64,000 bases of DNA from Methanohalophilus profundi (GCF_004137855.1 NZ_QBKB01000002.1:1313368-1377367); one strand, 5' to 3'. Positions 45,456 to 55,342 are shown, counted from the first letter of the stretch. Notes: generated from the letters alone by a model not told the origin. A program made the numbers and translations.

Positions 45456-45631
45456 GTTTATGGCATGCAGGCTTCCATGTAGGCGTTTCCTCTAATTTTT
45501 TAATTTCATGTGTTGATTCTTGTGCGCAGAGCTGGGGTGCTTTTTCCTCTGCTCCATTTTCTTATGAAAAAACTATTAAAACATTATATCAATAAGTATC
45601 ATAGTGGTTGCAATACACAGAAGGTATCATC

Positions 45632-46099
45632 ATGAATAGGTATGAGAAATTCAAGAAAATGGAAAACAAGACATACTCTGAAGTCAACAGGTACCTTAAA
45701 TCTACAACTCATTTGACAGCGCGTGAATGGATGATTGCTCGCCTCTGTGCAGATTTCAAAAATGTATCCGAGCATTCGGAAATGACCTGGATAGGTGAAA
45801 ATCTGCCGGATATTGTGCCGTTTGCAGAAAGTCCGTATTCCAGGCAGGAAGTATCCAATGCTCATTCAGCCTTCAAGAAAAAAATCAGGCGCAGTGGCAC
45901 AACCTTTTTTTATGCATATTATGCAGGCCTGATAGACCAGGAAGAAATGTTAACCATGATCCATAGCATGATAGGGGATATAGGAGAACTGCTCAAGATT
46001 GAAGGCGGGGAATTATCCGAATCTCATTCAGAGGAAGTGCAGCTATTGATTGCACAAGTCTTAAAAAATATCAATGAAGCAGATGGATTTGAGTACTGA
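45632..46099 (+). CDS. DUF5806-like small protein
   Basis: 155-aa soluble protein. MNRYEKFKKMENKTYSEVNR at the start, then REWMIARLCADFKNVSEHSEM and a helical region ending in SEEVQLLIAQVLKNINEADG. I take it for the DUF5806 family of archaea (from memory). No membrane segment or metal motif. Single-gene unit preceded by an AT-rich promoter; the ATG at 45632 is favoured over an upstream TTG or ATG. Confidence 0.65.
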   Translation: MNRYEKFKKMENKTYSEVNRYLKSTTHLTAREWMIARLCADFKNVSEHSEMTWIGENLPDIVPFAESPYSRQEVSNAHSAFKKKIRRSGTTFFYAYYAGLIDQEEMLTMIHSMIGDIGELLKIEGGELSESHSEEVQLLIAQVLKNINEADGFEY

Positions 46100-46298
46100 T
46101 ATTGTTAGCTATCTGGATTACACACGTGATGCAAAATATATGGTATTTATAATACCGGTACCATTCCCTCAATTGCCGAATATCGGTGGGCTCCTGTCAA
46201 CCTCCTTTCCATTATCCTGTTTCCCGCAGTTATTTGATGGGAGCTTACAATCTTTTAATGGCAATATGTATTTATCATTCCTTTTTATAGTATAACCA

Positions 46299-47573
46299 AT
46301 GACCCTCAGAGATTTTATTGACAGGATCCGTACTTCCGGAAGGCTTACCGTAATCAAAGAAAAGGTGAATGCCGAGTACGAGGCACCAATGATTGCGAAA
46401 AACACCTCCGGACCTGTCCTTTTCGAAAATATTAACGGCCACCGGGCGATCATGAATGTGCTGGGAAGCAGGGATGAGCTGGGAGCAATGCTTAATGTCA
46501 ATAGAAAGGATATTATCCAGAGTCTTTCCGGGATACAGCCGGATGGTGAAGTAAGGATTGTGGATTCATCTCCCACACAAGAAGTTTATGTAGAGGAAGT
46601 GGACCTCTATTCTCTTCCTATAATGACTCATTTTGAGAAAGACGGTGGTCCCTATATTACAGCAGGAATAGTTGTTTCCGAATATGATGGTGTGACAAAT
46701 GCCTCGATCCATCGCCTGATGGTTGTGGGGAAAAATAAACTGGCTGCACGCCTCGTGCCTCCAAGACATACATATCTTCTGCAGAAGGAGGCGGAAAACA
46801 ATGGTGATCCATTGCCTGTTTCCATAGTACTGGGCCCGCATCCTGCAGTTGCTTTTGCATCTACCACACGAGTCGGGGAAGGCAAGGAATTTAATTATGC
46901 GGCTGCCCTGATGGGTAATCCTGTGGAACTTTTTGAATGTGACAATGGTGTAAAGACCCCACATTCTGAAATTGTCATGGAAGGTTACATCTATCCCGAA
47001 GAAAGGACAGATGAAGGCCCATTTGTGGATATCACGGGTACCTATGATCTTGTGCGCCAGGAGCCTGTCATAACGGTTACCAAAATATGGCATCGTAAAG
47101 ACCCCATATATCACGGAATATTACCCGCAGGTCCTGAACACCTGTTGATGATGGGTGTTCCCTATGAACCCCGTATTTACGGGGCTGTCGGAGAAGTTAC
47201 AAAAGTAAAGAATGTAATTCTGACCGAAGGAGGGTGCTGCTACCTTCATGCCATTGTCCAGATTGAAAAGCAGACAGAGGGGGATGCAAAAAACGCCATA
47301 ATGGCAGCTTTTGCCGCCCATACCAGTCTCAAACATGTGATTGTTGTGGATGAAGATATAGATATATTTGACAGCGATGACATCGAATTTGCAATGGCAA
47401 CACGTGTGAAGGCGGATTCAGATGTTATGATAATTCCCGGAGTCAGGGGCAGTTCTCTTGATCCGCGGGGTGGCCTGGACGGTACAACTACTAAAATGGG
47501 TATTGATGCCACAAAGGTGCTGGCAGAGAAAGAGAAATTTGAAAGAGCAACAATGCCAAAAAACATTAACTGA
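46299..47573 (+). CDS. UbiD-family anhydromevalonate phosphate decarboxylase
   Basis: 424-aa prenyl-FMN-dependent decarboxylase. In archaea with the modified mevalonate pathway it decarboxylates trans-anhydromevalonate 5-phosphate to isopentenyl phosphate. UbiD features: the N-terminal MTLRDFIDRIRTSGRLTVIK, VVSEYDGVTNASIHRLMVVG, the prFMN loop, EIVMEGYIYPEERTDEGPFV, VVDEDIDIFDSDDIEFAMAT and the C-terminal DP-RGG. The two aconitase X genes follow directly, supporting this role over ubiquinone or menaquinone synthesis. A TATA (TATTTATCAT) about 25 bases upstream suggests leaderless translation. Confidence 0.85.
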   Translation: MTLRDFIDRIRTSGRLTVIKEKVNAEYEAPMIAKNTSGPVLFENINGHRAIMNVLGSRDELGAMLNVNRKDIIQSLSGIQPDGEVRIVDSSPTQEVYVEEVDLYSLPIMTHFEKDGGPYITAGIVVSEYDGVTNASIHRLMVVGKNKLAARLVPPRHTYLLQKEAENNGDPLPVSIVLGPHPAVAFASTTRVGEGKEFNYAAALMGNPVELFECDNGVKTPHSEIVMEGYIYPEERTDEGPFVDITGTYDLVRQEPVITVTKIWHRKDPIYHGILPAGPEHLLMMGVPYEPRIYGAVGEVTKVKNVILTEGGCCYLHAIVQIEKQTEGDAKNAIMAAFAAHTSLKHVIVVDEDIDIFDSDDIEFAMATRVKADSDVMIIPGVRGSSLDPRGGLDGTTTKMGIDATKVLAEKEKFERATMPKNIN

Positions 47574-47594
47574 TCATATTTGAAGGTTTATTAC

Positions 47595-48785
47595 ATGTAT
47601 CTCACACCTGAAGAAGAAAGAATAATGGCAGGAGAAAGCGGCCCGACTCTGCAAAAGGCCATGGAAATACTGGTTGCACTGGGTGATATCTACGAGGCAG
47701 ACCGCCTGATTCCCATTAAAAGTGCCCAGATTGCAGGCGTCTCCTATAAAACGATGGGTGATGCCGGTCTGGAATGGATATCCGATCTTGAAGGCAAGGT
47801 GCAGGTGCCTTCCATTCTCAATCCTGCCGGCATGGATCTTGAAAGATGGCAGGAGATGGGAGTATCCGCCGAATTCGCCGAAAAACAGCAGGAGATCATT
47901 GAAGCATATGGCAGCCTGGGTATAGAGGTTCAGTGTACATGCACGCCGTACTATCTGCAAAATTTCTCGGCTACCTACGGTGATCATCTTGCCTGGAGTG
48001 AATCCTCGGCTGTATCCTATGCCAATTCCGTTATCGGGGCCCGTACCAACCGTGAAGGTGGTCCTTCTGCTCTCTGTGCAGCTCTTGTAGGTAAAACCGC
48101 AAACTATGGTTATCATCTGGATGAGAACAGGATACCTGAACTTATGATCTCCGTGGACTGTGAACTGGAGGCTTCAGACTATGCAGTCCTGGGCTATATC
48201 GCAGGCAAAGCAGCAGGTAAACGTGTGCCTTTATTCAGGATGCAATCTACACCACACAGGGACCAGCTCAAAGCAATGGGTGCTGCAATGGCTGCATCAG
48301 GTGCAGTAGCCCTCTATCATGTGGAAGGTGTAACTCCTGAAAGTTGCAGGAATGATTTCGAGCCGCCCGCAGAACAACTGACGATTGAAAGAAGCCAGAT
48401 AGATGAAGTTTATGAAACAGTATCAGGTGATGGAATTACAGAATGTGACAGCGCTGCTGTGGGTTGTCCTCACTGTTCACCGGAAGAACTGGAAGAGGTT
48501 GCTGCAAAGCTTGAAGGTAAGGTCGTGGACAACAATGTCTGGATATTTACTTCCAGGGAAGTTGCTGCGTCCAATCCCAAGCTTGTAGAAAATATCGAGA
48601 AAAGTGGTGCAAAGGTCCTCTGTGACACATGTATGGTGGTCTCCCCTGCAACCGATAAGTTCTCTCATATGGCAGTAAATTCCGGAAAAGCCTATGCCTA
48701 TCTGCCTGGAATGTGTAAGGTGGCCGCAACAATTGCCAATATTGATAAATGCATGGAAAAAGGAGGTGGAGCCCATTCGGATTAA
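47595..48785 (+). CDS. Phosphomevalonate dehydratase large subunit (aconitase X)
   Basis: 396-aa AcnX catalytic subunit that dehydrates mevalonate 5-phosphate. Fe-S ligands: a Cys in [26 protein letters not shown] and the C-terminal [11 protein letters not shown]-terminal [17 protein letters not shown] is typical. GAAGGT lies before the ATG at 47595 (TTG 15 bases earlier also open). The small subunit begins within its 3' end. The neighbour UbiD-like gene completes the step to isopentenyl phosphate. Confidence 0.9.
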   Translation: MYLTPEEERIMAGESGPTLQKAMEILVALGDIYEADRLIPIKSAQIAGVSYKTMGDAGLEWISDLEGKVQVPSILNPAGMDLERWQEMGVSAEFAEKQQEIIEAYGSLGIEVQCTCTPYYLQNFSATYGDHLAWSESSAVSYANSVIGARTNREGGPSALCAALVGKTANYGYHLDENRIPELMISVDCELEASDYAVLGYIAGKAAGKRVPLFRMQSTPHRDQLKAMGAAMAASGAVALYHVEGVTPESCRNDFEPPAEQLTIERSQIDEVYETVSGDGITECDSAAVGCPHCSPEELEEVAAKLEGKVVDNNVWIFTSREVAASNPKLVENIEKSGAKVLCDTCMVVSPATDKFSHMAVNSGKAYAYLPGMCKVAATIANIDKCMEKGGGAHSD

Positions 48786-49176
48786 AGGCAAGGGTATCTC
48801 AAAAGGAAGTGCTGGCGGTGAAATATTGCTTTCAGAGGACCCAATCTCATTTCTGGGCAACGTAGATCCCCATACAGGTAAGATCGTTGATCCAGAGCAT
48901 TGTCTTTTCGGGAAAAATATAGCTGGCAAGGTATTGGTATTTCCTCATGGGAAAGGTTCGACAGTGGGTTCCTATGTAATATACCAGCTTTTCAAAAATG
49001 GTGTTGCTCCGGTTGCAATGGTAAACCTGGAATGTGAACCGATAGTAGCTGTGGGAGCGATCATATCCGAAATCCCTCTGGTTGATAGTCTGGAAAGTAA
49101 TCCGTTTGAGATGCTGGAGGATGGTATGAACGTGAACGTAAATGGTAATGAAGGCTGGCTGGAAACAAAGGATTAA
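48766..49176 (+). CDS. Phosphomevalonate dehydratase small subunit (aconitase X swivel)
   Basis: Swivel domain of AcnX, 136 aa with GTG. The core [20 protein letters not shown] and the long [20 protein letters not shown] and [19 protein letters not shown] are family hallmarks. The start is unusual: the GTG at 48766 lies in the AGGAGGTG Shine-Dalgarno itself, while the properly spaced codon is an ATT at 48775. Either gives essentially the same protein. It overlaps the large subunit by about 11-20 bases and is followed by the protease gene. Confidence 0.88.
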   Translation: MEPIRIKGKGISKGSAGGEILLSEDPISFLGNVDPHTGKIVDPEHCLFGKNIAGKVLVFPHGKGSTVGSYVIYQLFKNGVAPVAMVNLECEPIVAVGAIISEIPLVDSLESNPFEMLEDGMNVNVNGNEGWLETKD

Positions 49177-49177
49177 G

Positions 49178-50287
49178 ATGGGCTTGAAACGGAAACCTTC
49201 AGTAGACCCTCAGGTCAAACAGCTTATTGACTGGATGTATCTTCAGGTCAATCCTTTTTTCAGGGTATATGAGGTGAACTATCATGCCGGGTCGGTCTAT
49301 TTCTATGGGATGTCACGGGTTAGCCGCAAGATCATACAGGAATCTCTCATGGCACAGTTTGCCTCCAGGGGTTACAATCTTGCTATCGAATCAAAGTTAG
49401 GGGAAGAGGTAATTGCAGCGATTCCCTTCAAACAAGGAAAGGACAGAGTCTGGATTAATGTTGTACTGGCGATAGCCACTTTTTTTACAACCATGTTTGC
49501 CGGTGCAGGCATGTTCGGGGCAGATGTAATTGCAGACCCTACCTCTGCTTTTGAAGGTTTGCCTTTTACTATCGCTATAATGGGTGTGTTGGGTTCACAT
49601 GAGATGGGACACTACCTCGCAGCTCGCAGGCATGGCATGCAAACTTCCCTGCCCTATTTCATTCCCTTTCCCTCCATTATCGGTACAATGGGGGCGGTTA
49701 TCAAACACAAAGGAATGATACCGGACAGGACATCCCTGTTTGATGTGGCGGTTTCAGGCCCTCTTGTAGGGCTTGTGGCCTCAGTAATTGTAACTATCAT
49801 AGGTTTGATGCAACCTTCTGTGGAGTTCTCTCAGGCACCTGGCACCCTTATGATAGACCTGCAGATGCCTCCCCTATTTGCCTTCCTGCAATGGTTAATG
49901 GGTTCCAGTGGCCAAACCATTCACCCTGTAGCTTTTGCCGGCTGGGTGGGCATGTTTGTCACCCTGCTCAACCTGCTACCTTCGGGCCAGCTGGACGGGG
50001 GGCATGCCATGCGTGCAATGCTGGGTGAAAAAGCGAAATACATTTCTTCAGCAATGCCGGTAATACTCGGATTGATAGCCATTTATATAGGTACTGTAAT
50101 GGGCCAGAATGCCGGGATCTGGTTTTTCTGGGCGATTTTACTCTTCCTTTTTGCTGCCGCAGGCCATCCCCGGCCAATGGAAGACAGGCATCAACTTGGC
50201 GGCAAAAGGATGCTGCTGGGAATAGTTACTTTCGTGCTGGGCCTGTTGTGTTTCACACCGGTTCCTTTTACTATAGTTACGGTTTAA
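49178..50287 (+). CDS. Site-2 protease family membrane metalloprotease
   Basis: 369-aa M50 protein. Zn motif HEMGH at residues 141-145 within GSHEMGHYLAARRHG, and the third ligand LDGGH at 272-276 (NLLPSGQLDGGHAMR). About six or seven membrane helices. The first 85 residues are a soluble N-terminal domain typical of cyanobacterial/archaeal S2P homologues. Cleaves membrane-bound regulators; the target is unknown. It starts two bases after the aconitase X small subunit. Confidence 0.88.
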   Translation: MGLKRKPSVDPQVKQLIDWMYLQVNPFFRVYEVNYHAGSVYFYGMSRVSRKIIQESLMAQFASRGYNLAIESKLGEEVIAAIPFKQGKDRVWINVVLAIATFFTTMFAGAGMFGADVIADPTSAFEGLPFTIAIMGVLGSHEMGHYLAARRHGMQTSLPYFIPFPSIIGTMGAVIKHKGMIPDRTSLFDVAVSGPLVGLVASVIVTIIGLMQPSVEFSQAPGTLMIDLQMPPLFAFLQWLMGSSGQTIHPVAFAGWVGMFVTLLNLLPSGQLDGGHAMRAMLGEKAKYISSAMPVILGLIAIYIGTVMGQNAGIWFFWAILLFLFAAAGHPRPMEDRHQLGGKRMLLGIVTFVLGLLCFTPVPFTIVTV

Positions 50288-50300
50288 GGAAGTGAATTGA

Positions 50301-51404
50301 GTGGATATAAATCTCCGATGGCATCGAAAGAACTCATACAGTCTGGCGACCCTTTATCCCTTGCTTGAAAATGCCGGTTTTGTCCGGCATCCGGTCGACG
50401 GCATAATGGTGTACAGTTTTTCCACCGCCCAAAAAAGAAGTATATTTAGGGAAGTATCTTCTTCAAAAACCGATTCTGTCTATATAGCAGGAGGGCCGCA
50501 CCCATCAGGCTCAGTGGAAGAAACTCTTGGATTTTTTGATTATGTGGTGGTCGGAGAGGGAGAAGAAACCCTGCCAGAACTTGTGGATACCCTGCAGATG
50601 GGTGGAGATGTTTCAAAAGTAGCCGGTATCGCCTACAAAAAAGATGGTAAGATTGTGCATACGGGTGCCCGTCAACCGGTAAACCTTGATGATTATCCCT
50701 GTTTTGACTGTGATGGCCCCCGGTCACCAATTGAAATAAGCCGGGGATGTCCCTGGAATTGTAAATATTGCCAGACTCCCAGACTTTTAGGTCACAAAAT
50801 GCGTCATCGAAGTATTGATTCCATTGTTCATTATGCACGCTGCTACAATGACCTGAGATTCACCTCTTCAAATGCTTTTGCCTACGGAAGTGACGGAATT
50901 CATCCAAGGCTGGATAAAGTTGAGAAATTACTTTCCTCCCTTGCAGAACTTGAGGGAAAGAATATCTATTTTGGCACTTTCCCCTCGGAAGTGCGTCCTG
51001 AATTCGTTACAGAGGATGCGCTGGAACTGGTGGATAAATACTGCACAAACAAAAGTATAAGCCTGGGTGGCCAATCAGGCAGTGATAAGATACTCAGACA
51101 AATTCACAGGGGACATAGCAGTGAAGATATCTTTAATGCCGTTGAACACTGTGTGAACAAAGATATCGTGCCGATGGTGGATTTCATATTCGGTTTTCCC
51201 GGTGAAAACGAAGAGGACCAACGAATCATCCTCGATATGATCAACTGGATAATCAGTAAAGGGGGCAAGGTGCGGGCTCATTACCTGACTCCACTGCCTT
51301 CGACACCCTATGAAAATATAGTTCCTGCACCTATCGAACCAAATGTAAATAAACTTCTGGGTAAACTGGCACTGGACGGGAAATTGACAGGAAAATGGGC
51401 TTAA
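50301..51404 (+). CDS. Radical SAM protein with B12-binding-like N-terminus (TIGR04013-like)
   Basis: 367-aa radical SAM enzyme of methanogens. N-terminal half with VYIAGGPHPSGSVEETLGFF resembles a cobalamin-binding domain that has lost or altered key residues; the cluster motif is GCPWNCKYC at residues 150-158. The C-terminal half has QSGSDKILRQIHRG and FIFGFPGENEEDQ, as in related radical SAM methyltransferases. GGAAGTGA precedes the GTG start. Function unknown. It converges with the YkgJ-family gene with overlapping 3' ends. Confidence 0.85.
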   Translation: MDINLRWHRKNSYSLATLYPLLENAGFVRHPVDGIMVYSFSTAQKRSIFREVSSSKTDSVYIAGGPHPSGSVEETLGFFDYVVVGEGEETLPELVDTLQMGGDVSKVAGIAYKKDGKIVHTGARQPVNLDDYPCFDCDGPRSPIEISRGCPWNCKYCQTPRLLGHKMRHRSIDSIVHYARCYNDLRFTSSNAFAYGSDGIHPRLDKVEKLLSSLAELEGKNIYFGTFPSEVRPEFVTEDALELVDKYCTNKSISLGGQSGSDKILRQIHRGHSSEDIFNAVEHCVNKDIVPMVDFIFGFPGENEEDQRIILDMINWIISKGGKVRAHYLTPLPSTPYENIVPAPIEPNVNKLLGKLALDGKLTGKWA

Positions 51405-52105
51405 CTTTTATATGGAAGATGATGAGTATGAAATTGTCCGCAGTGGTACACGTTAACGACAATTTCTTTTCCTGAACTGTATTTTTTCATCTGTCTTTCG
51501 TACTGTCTCTGGGAAGGTTTGAGCTTATTTTCCCTGAAATGGGATAACAGGGTAGTAAGGAAATCTATTCGGTGCTGCAGGAATCCGGTTTCATATTCTA
51601 CCACGTCTTTTGCCATCTGCATGGCATCCTTCTCAGTCATTTCACAGTGATAGTAACCGTGTTCGTTCAGACCTGCTACATGTCTCCACAGGAGTTTGCC
51701 CCTGCTGTCGGGTTCGCGATTGAGCATATACGGATATATGCTGCATATGGCGGGCCTCTGTGTGTATATGGTACACAGGCCATCTTCTCCCAGGAAAGCA
51801 CAGGTCCCGTCATCCTTGTAGGTCAGGGCATAACCCTGTACATAGAAATTGCCCTTGTTATCACAGTAATCAAAATAAGGCGCAGGTGTAATTTTTGAAG
51901 AATCGACCATCTCGATTCTCTCAACATCCTTCTCCAGCAGGAAAACATAATCATTGTAGTCGCGGGTGCAACAGCGTGTGCACCTGCTGCATTCAAAACC
52001 CACATCTTTGATTATATCAACCAGTTCTCCAAAAGGATATGCCTATACGGCAGAAAGATCTGATCTGGTCTGTGTGAGCTCTTTACTTATCAAAGTTATC
52101 TGCAT
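51401..52105 (-). CDS. YkgJ-family Cys cluster protein with an in-frame TAG (candidate pyrrolysine)
   Basis: Zinc/iron-chelating protein with the family pattern FECSRCTRCC, CAFLGEDGLCTIYTQRPAIC. The ordinary reading starts at a GTG (52003) in the middle of coding-like sequence. Reading through a single TAG (52043-52045, codon 21) extends the frame to an ATG at 52103-52105. The added protein MQITLISKELTQTRSDLSAV, the amber codon, then AYPFGELVDIIKDVGF is protein-like and continuous, with a TATA box (52131-52140) about 30 bases upstream as for a leaderless message. Either pyrrolysine is inserted or the base is wrong. Total about 234 residues. Confidence 0.75.
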
Positions 52106-52130
52106 CACTTGGGACTAACCGCGCTGGCAT

Positions 52131-52140
52131 AGTATTTAAG
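52131..52140 (-). promoter_or_regulatory. TATA box of the YkgJ-family gene
   Basis: CTTAAATACT on the minus strand lies about 31 bases before the ATG at 52105. This is the expected distance for a leaderless archaeal message and supports the extended start. Confidence 0.5.
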
Positions 52141-52147
52141 AATATTT

Positions 52148-52573
52148 TTATCGGACTACGTATACAGGTTTTTTAGAATTGCGTATCACCTTCTCCGCAA
52201 CACCGCCAAGCAGGAATTCTTTGGTGCTCTGCTGGCCCTTGCAACCAATGACGATCATATCAACACTCTTTCGTTCAGCAAAATCCATGATCTTATCTGA
52301 CGGATATCCTTCCAGCATTTTTGTCTCGCAGGACAAACCCTTCTCTTTCGCAATAGCCATTGCCTTCCTGAATGCGTCTTTGCCCATCTCCTCCAGCACC
52401 CGGCGAGAAGGACTCCAGGAATCAGGATTTGATAGAAGGGATGAACCGGGATGTGCCACATAAACAACGTAAATACGACTATCCAAACTCTTTGCAATTT
52501 CCATCCCTGCTTCAAGCACCTGTTCCGAATAGCCCGAACCGTCAACGGAAATAAGCATTTTGTTGTAACTCAT
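52148..52573 (-). CDS. Universal stress protein UspA family
   Basis: 141-aa nucleotide-binding stress protein. N-terminal KMLISVDGSGYSEQVLEAG, and the ATP loop VIGCKGQQSTKEFLLGGVAE (G-2X-G-9X-G) with G replacing the last S/T. Length typical of single-domain Usp. Stand-alone gene between YkgJ and uvrC. Confidence 0.92.
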   Translation of the reverse strand: MSYNKMLISVDGSGYSEQVLEAGMEIAKSLDSRIYVVYVAHPGSSLLSNPDSWSPSRRVLEEMGKDAFRKAMAIAKEKGLSCETKMLEGYPSDKIMDFAERKSVDMIVIGCKGQQSTKEFLLGGVAEKVIRNSKKPVYVVR

Positions 52574-52628
52574 TATCTAATCCCCCTTGCAGTTAATTAG
52601 GACAGTATTTTTTATATAACTGTCGTGC

Positions 52629-54443
52629 TCATTTTTGTTCCCTGAGATTTTCAGCAATACGCCCTGCAAGTGCCTTTCCGATTCCCTCAATTTCTGCGAT
52701 CTCTTTTTCCTCAGCCTGTCTGATCTTTTCCACAGAGCCGAAATGTTGCAGAAGTTCTTTCTTTTTCTTCTCCCCGATTCCTTCAATCCCATCCAGCTCG
52801 GAATGGGAAAGTCTTGCTGATCTTCTTTTCCTGTGGGAAGCCACTGCAAACCTGTGTGCTTCGTCCCTGACCTGCATGAGTATTTTTAGTGCAGGAGATT
52901 TTTTTGGCAGAATCAGCAGTTTACGGGAATGGGTGTCTGGAAAAATTATATGCTCAAATTTCTTGGCAAGGCCGATTATGGGTATATTCATCTGTATTTT
53001 TTGCAATTCCCGGCTTGCGGCGTTGACCTGTCCTTCTCCCCCGTCGATAAGTATGAGGTCAGGAACAGCTTGTTTATCTTCTTTCATGCGGGAATATCGC
53101 CGGTCAACAGCTTCGGCCATCATGGCAAAATCATCAATTCCTTCAACACTTTTGATATTGTAATGCCTGTAATCCGCTTTTGAAGGTGTACCGTTTTTGA
53201 AAACCACCATTGAAGCTACCGGATCGGTTCCTGATATATTGGATATGTCAAAACCTTCTATATGTCGGGGCAGGGTACCAATTCCCAGTTTTTCCTGCAG
53301 CATCTCGAGCCCTTTCAGTGTCCCCTCCTTTTTTGCTTTCTCCGTGTTTGACCTCTCTCGGGCCATTGTGGCATTTTTCATCGCCATATCAAGGAGTTTT
53401 TTCTTTTCCCCTATCCGGGGAATGTTCAGGGTGACTTTCCTGCCAGCCTTTTCTGACAGCCATTTCAGGATTACTTTTTCCTCTGGAGGCATTGCTGGCA
53501 CAACAATTTCGGGAGGCACAGGGGAATCCTGGTAGTATTGCTTAATGAATTCGGCAATAATTTCAGAGGACGTACTTTTACCCCGGTTCAGTTCAAAATC
53601 CGCCCGCCCCACCATGCTGCCACTTCTCACATAGAAGAGCTGCACATAGATGTCCTTTTCATCCACATGCAACCCGATGACATCCCTGTCATCGATTCCT
53701 GCAGTTGTCCTTTGCTGTTTTGCAAGTTCTTTTAAGCCTTCAATCTGGTCCCGGATGACCGAAGCTGCCTCATATCGCTGTTTCTCTGCGTATTCCTGCA
53801 TTTGCTGTCTGAGTTTACCCAGCAGGTCACCGGTGTCCCCCCTGAGATACTTTACTGCAGCCTTCACATTATCCCTGTATTCTTCCGCATCCACCTCTCC
53901 TGTACAGGGTCCCATGCAGCGATTTATATGATAGTTCAGACAGGGCCTTTTCTTCTGTGCAGGATTGCCGTGACACCTGCGGATCTTGAATATCTGGGAT
54001 ATCAGGTCAAGGGTGGTGCGTACCGGCTTTACACTGGTGTATGGACCAAAATAGACAGCATCATCCATTAACCTGCGTCTGACCAGATATATGCGCGGAT
54101 ATCTTGAATTGATGGTTACCTTCACATAGGGGTACCTTTTGTCGTCCTTCAGACTGATATTGTACCTGGGCCTGTTCTTTTTGATCAGGTTGGCTTCCAG
54201 GATCAGGGCTTCAACTTCTGTGGATGTGACTATGTATTCGATATCCCTGATCTTGCTAACAAGAACCCTTGTTTTTGGACTCTTGTTTTTGTCAGCCTGG
54301 AAGTACTGGCTGACCCTTTTCTTCAGGTCCCTGGCTTTACCGATGTAGATAATGGTATCATTTGCATCCTTCATCAGGTATACACCGGGCAGGTGGGGTA
54401 AATCCGATATGTCGGGATGTCCCGGCACAACATTTTCACTCAT
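52629..54443 (-). CDS. uvrC: UvrABC system protein C
   Basis: 604-aa excision nuclease subunit making the 3' and 5' incisions. N-terminal GIY-YIG domain (HLPGVYLMKDANDTIIYIGK), Cys cluster CHGNPAQKKRPCLNYHINRC, UVR domain, RNase H-like domain with DISNISGTDPVASMVVF and DLILIDGGEGQVNAA, and C-terminal helix-hairpin-helices (LDGIEGIGEKKKKELL). ATG at 54443 overlaps the exonuclease-like stop as ATGA; a GTG at 54458 is possible. UvrAB are not in the window. Confidence 0.95.
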   Translation of the reverse strand: MSENVVPGHPDISDLPHLPGVYLMKDANDTIIYIGKARDLKKRVSQYFQADKNKSPKTRVLVSKIRDIEYIVTSTEVEALILEANLIKKNRPRYNISLKDDKRYPYVKVTINSRYPRIYLVRRRLMDDAVYFGPYTSVKPVRTTLDLISQIFKIRRCHGNPAQKKRPCLNYHINRCMGPCTGEVDAEEYRDNVKAAVKYLRGDTGDLLGKLRQQMQEYAEKQRYEAASVIRDQIEGLKELAKQQRTTAGIDDRDVIGLHVDEKDIYVQLFYVRSGSMVGRADFELNRGKSTSSEIIAEFIKQYYQDSPVPPEIVVPAMPPEEKVILKWLSEKAGRKVTLNIPRIGEKKKLLDMAMKNATMARERSNTEKAKKEGTLKGLEMLQEKLGIGTLPRHIEGFDISNISGTDPVASMVVFKNGTPSKADYRHYNIKSVEGIDDFAMMAEAVDRRYSRMKEDKQAVPDLILIDGGEGQVNAASRELQKIQMNIPIIGLAKKFEHIIFPDTHSRKLLILPKKSPALKILMQVRDEAHRFAVASHRKRRSARLSHSELDGIEGIGEKKKKELLQHFGSVEKIRQAEEKEIAEIEGIGKALAGRIAENLREQK

Positions 54444-55204
54444 TTCTGTGGTGTACACTCCTGAAAGCAGTGTTCAATGAACCTGTCATATGTAATCTCC
54501 AGGATAGTTTCCAGATTCACTATATCTTCCCGGTTGTACTCTAGAAGCAGGTCAAGGGCTTTTTCATTCCCTTTTTCATATTCCTTCCACAGGCGCACGG
54601 CTTCAAAACCGTCCATGCCTTCAGTTTCTTCGGAGCGGTTGATTCCCAGCATATGCTCTATATTTTTGAGTCCGCCTTTCAACCCGATTCTCCTTAAAGG
54701 GTACATAAGATCGGTATGCATTTGCTCCATTGTGATCTGTGGGAACTCTCGATGTATGAAAGGCAGGTCAAAACGCGCACCATTAAAAGTTACCAGGAAA
54801 TCGTATTGTTCCATCTCCTGTACAATTTCTTCCAGATTTATGCCCCGCACGAAACTTTTCACATCTTTACCGTCATAAACCCCGATGACAGTTATTTTTG
54901 ACGATGAAGGTGAAAGCCCTGTGGTTTCAATATCTACGTAGGCTACAGAGTCCGAAAAATTACGGAATCCTCTCCAATGTTCGGATATAGGTATCGATTT
55001 TGCAAAATAAGGAATATCGCGTATCTCCAGTTTTTCGATGGAGTTTTCAATTTCCAGTGCAATTTTATCTTTTTTGGAACCCGGGAGATTTATTGAGCTT
55101 TTATTCTGCAGGAATTCATTCCATGTGGTAATTCCACCGGACCATATCTTCCTCTCGGTTCCTTTCCCGATGCCCGGGATATGAATATAAGTACTTGTAA
55201 GCAT
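54440..55204 (-). CDS. Predicted 3'-5' exonuclease, RNase H-like
   Basis: 254-aa DEDD-type exonuclease-like protein. The catalytic motifs are AYVDIETTGLSPS (I), FNGARFDLPFI (II), and YNREDIVNLETI (III). N-terminal region has HIPGIGKGTERKIWSGGITT, resembling a helix-hairpin-helix. The ATG at 55204 is preceded by GGTGA; a GTG at 55216 is in that ribosome site. Overlaps uvrC, which suggests a repair role together. Confidence 0.82.
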   Translation of the reverse strand: MLTSTYIHIPGIGKGTERKIWSGGITTWNEFLQNKSSINLPGSKKDKIALEIENSIEKLEIRDIPYFAKSIPISEHWRGFRNFSDSVAYVDIETTGLSPSSSKITVIGVYDGKDVKSFVRGINLEEIVQEMEQYDFLVTFNGARFDLPFIHREFPQITMEQMHTDLMYPLRRIGLKGGLKNIEHMLGINRSEETEGMDGFEAVRLWKEYEKGNEKALDLLLEYNREDIVNLETILEITYDRFIEHCFQECTPQK

Positions 55205-55279
55205 TAATGTCACCAATATTTTATATGATGGATTCAGCTCATGTAATTAAATTTGCCAGAATATATATCATTTAAGAAA

Positions 55280-55295
55280 ATGTATTTATATACAT
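55280..55295 (+). promoter_or_regulatory. Inverted repeat over the TATA region of the PRC-barrel gene
   Basis: ATGTAT-TTAT-ATACAT: two 6-base arms spanning the TATA box (TTTATATA) about 50 bases before the gene. Could be an operator blocking TBP. Confidence 0.4.
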
Positions 55296-55342
55296 GACCA
55301 ACGTAAATTCTTATACAATATACAACTATAACAGGGGATAAC

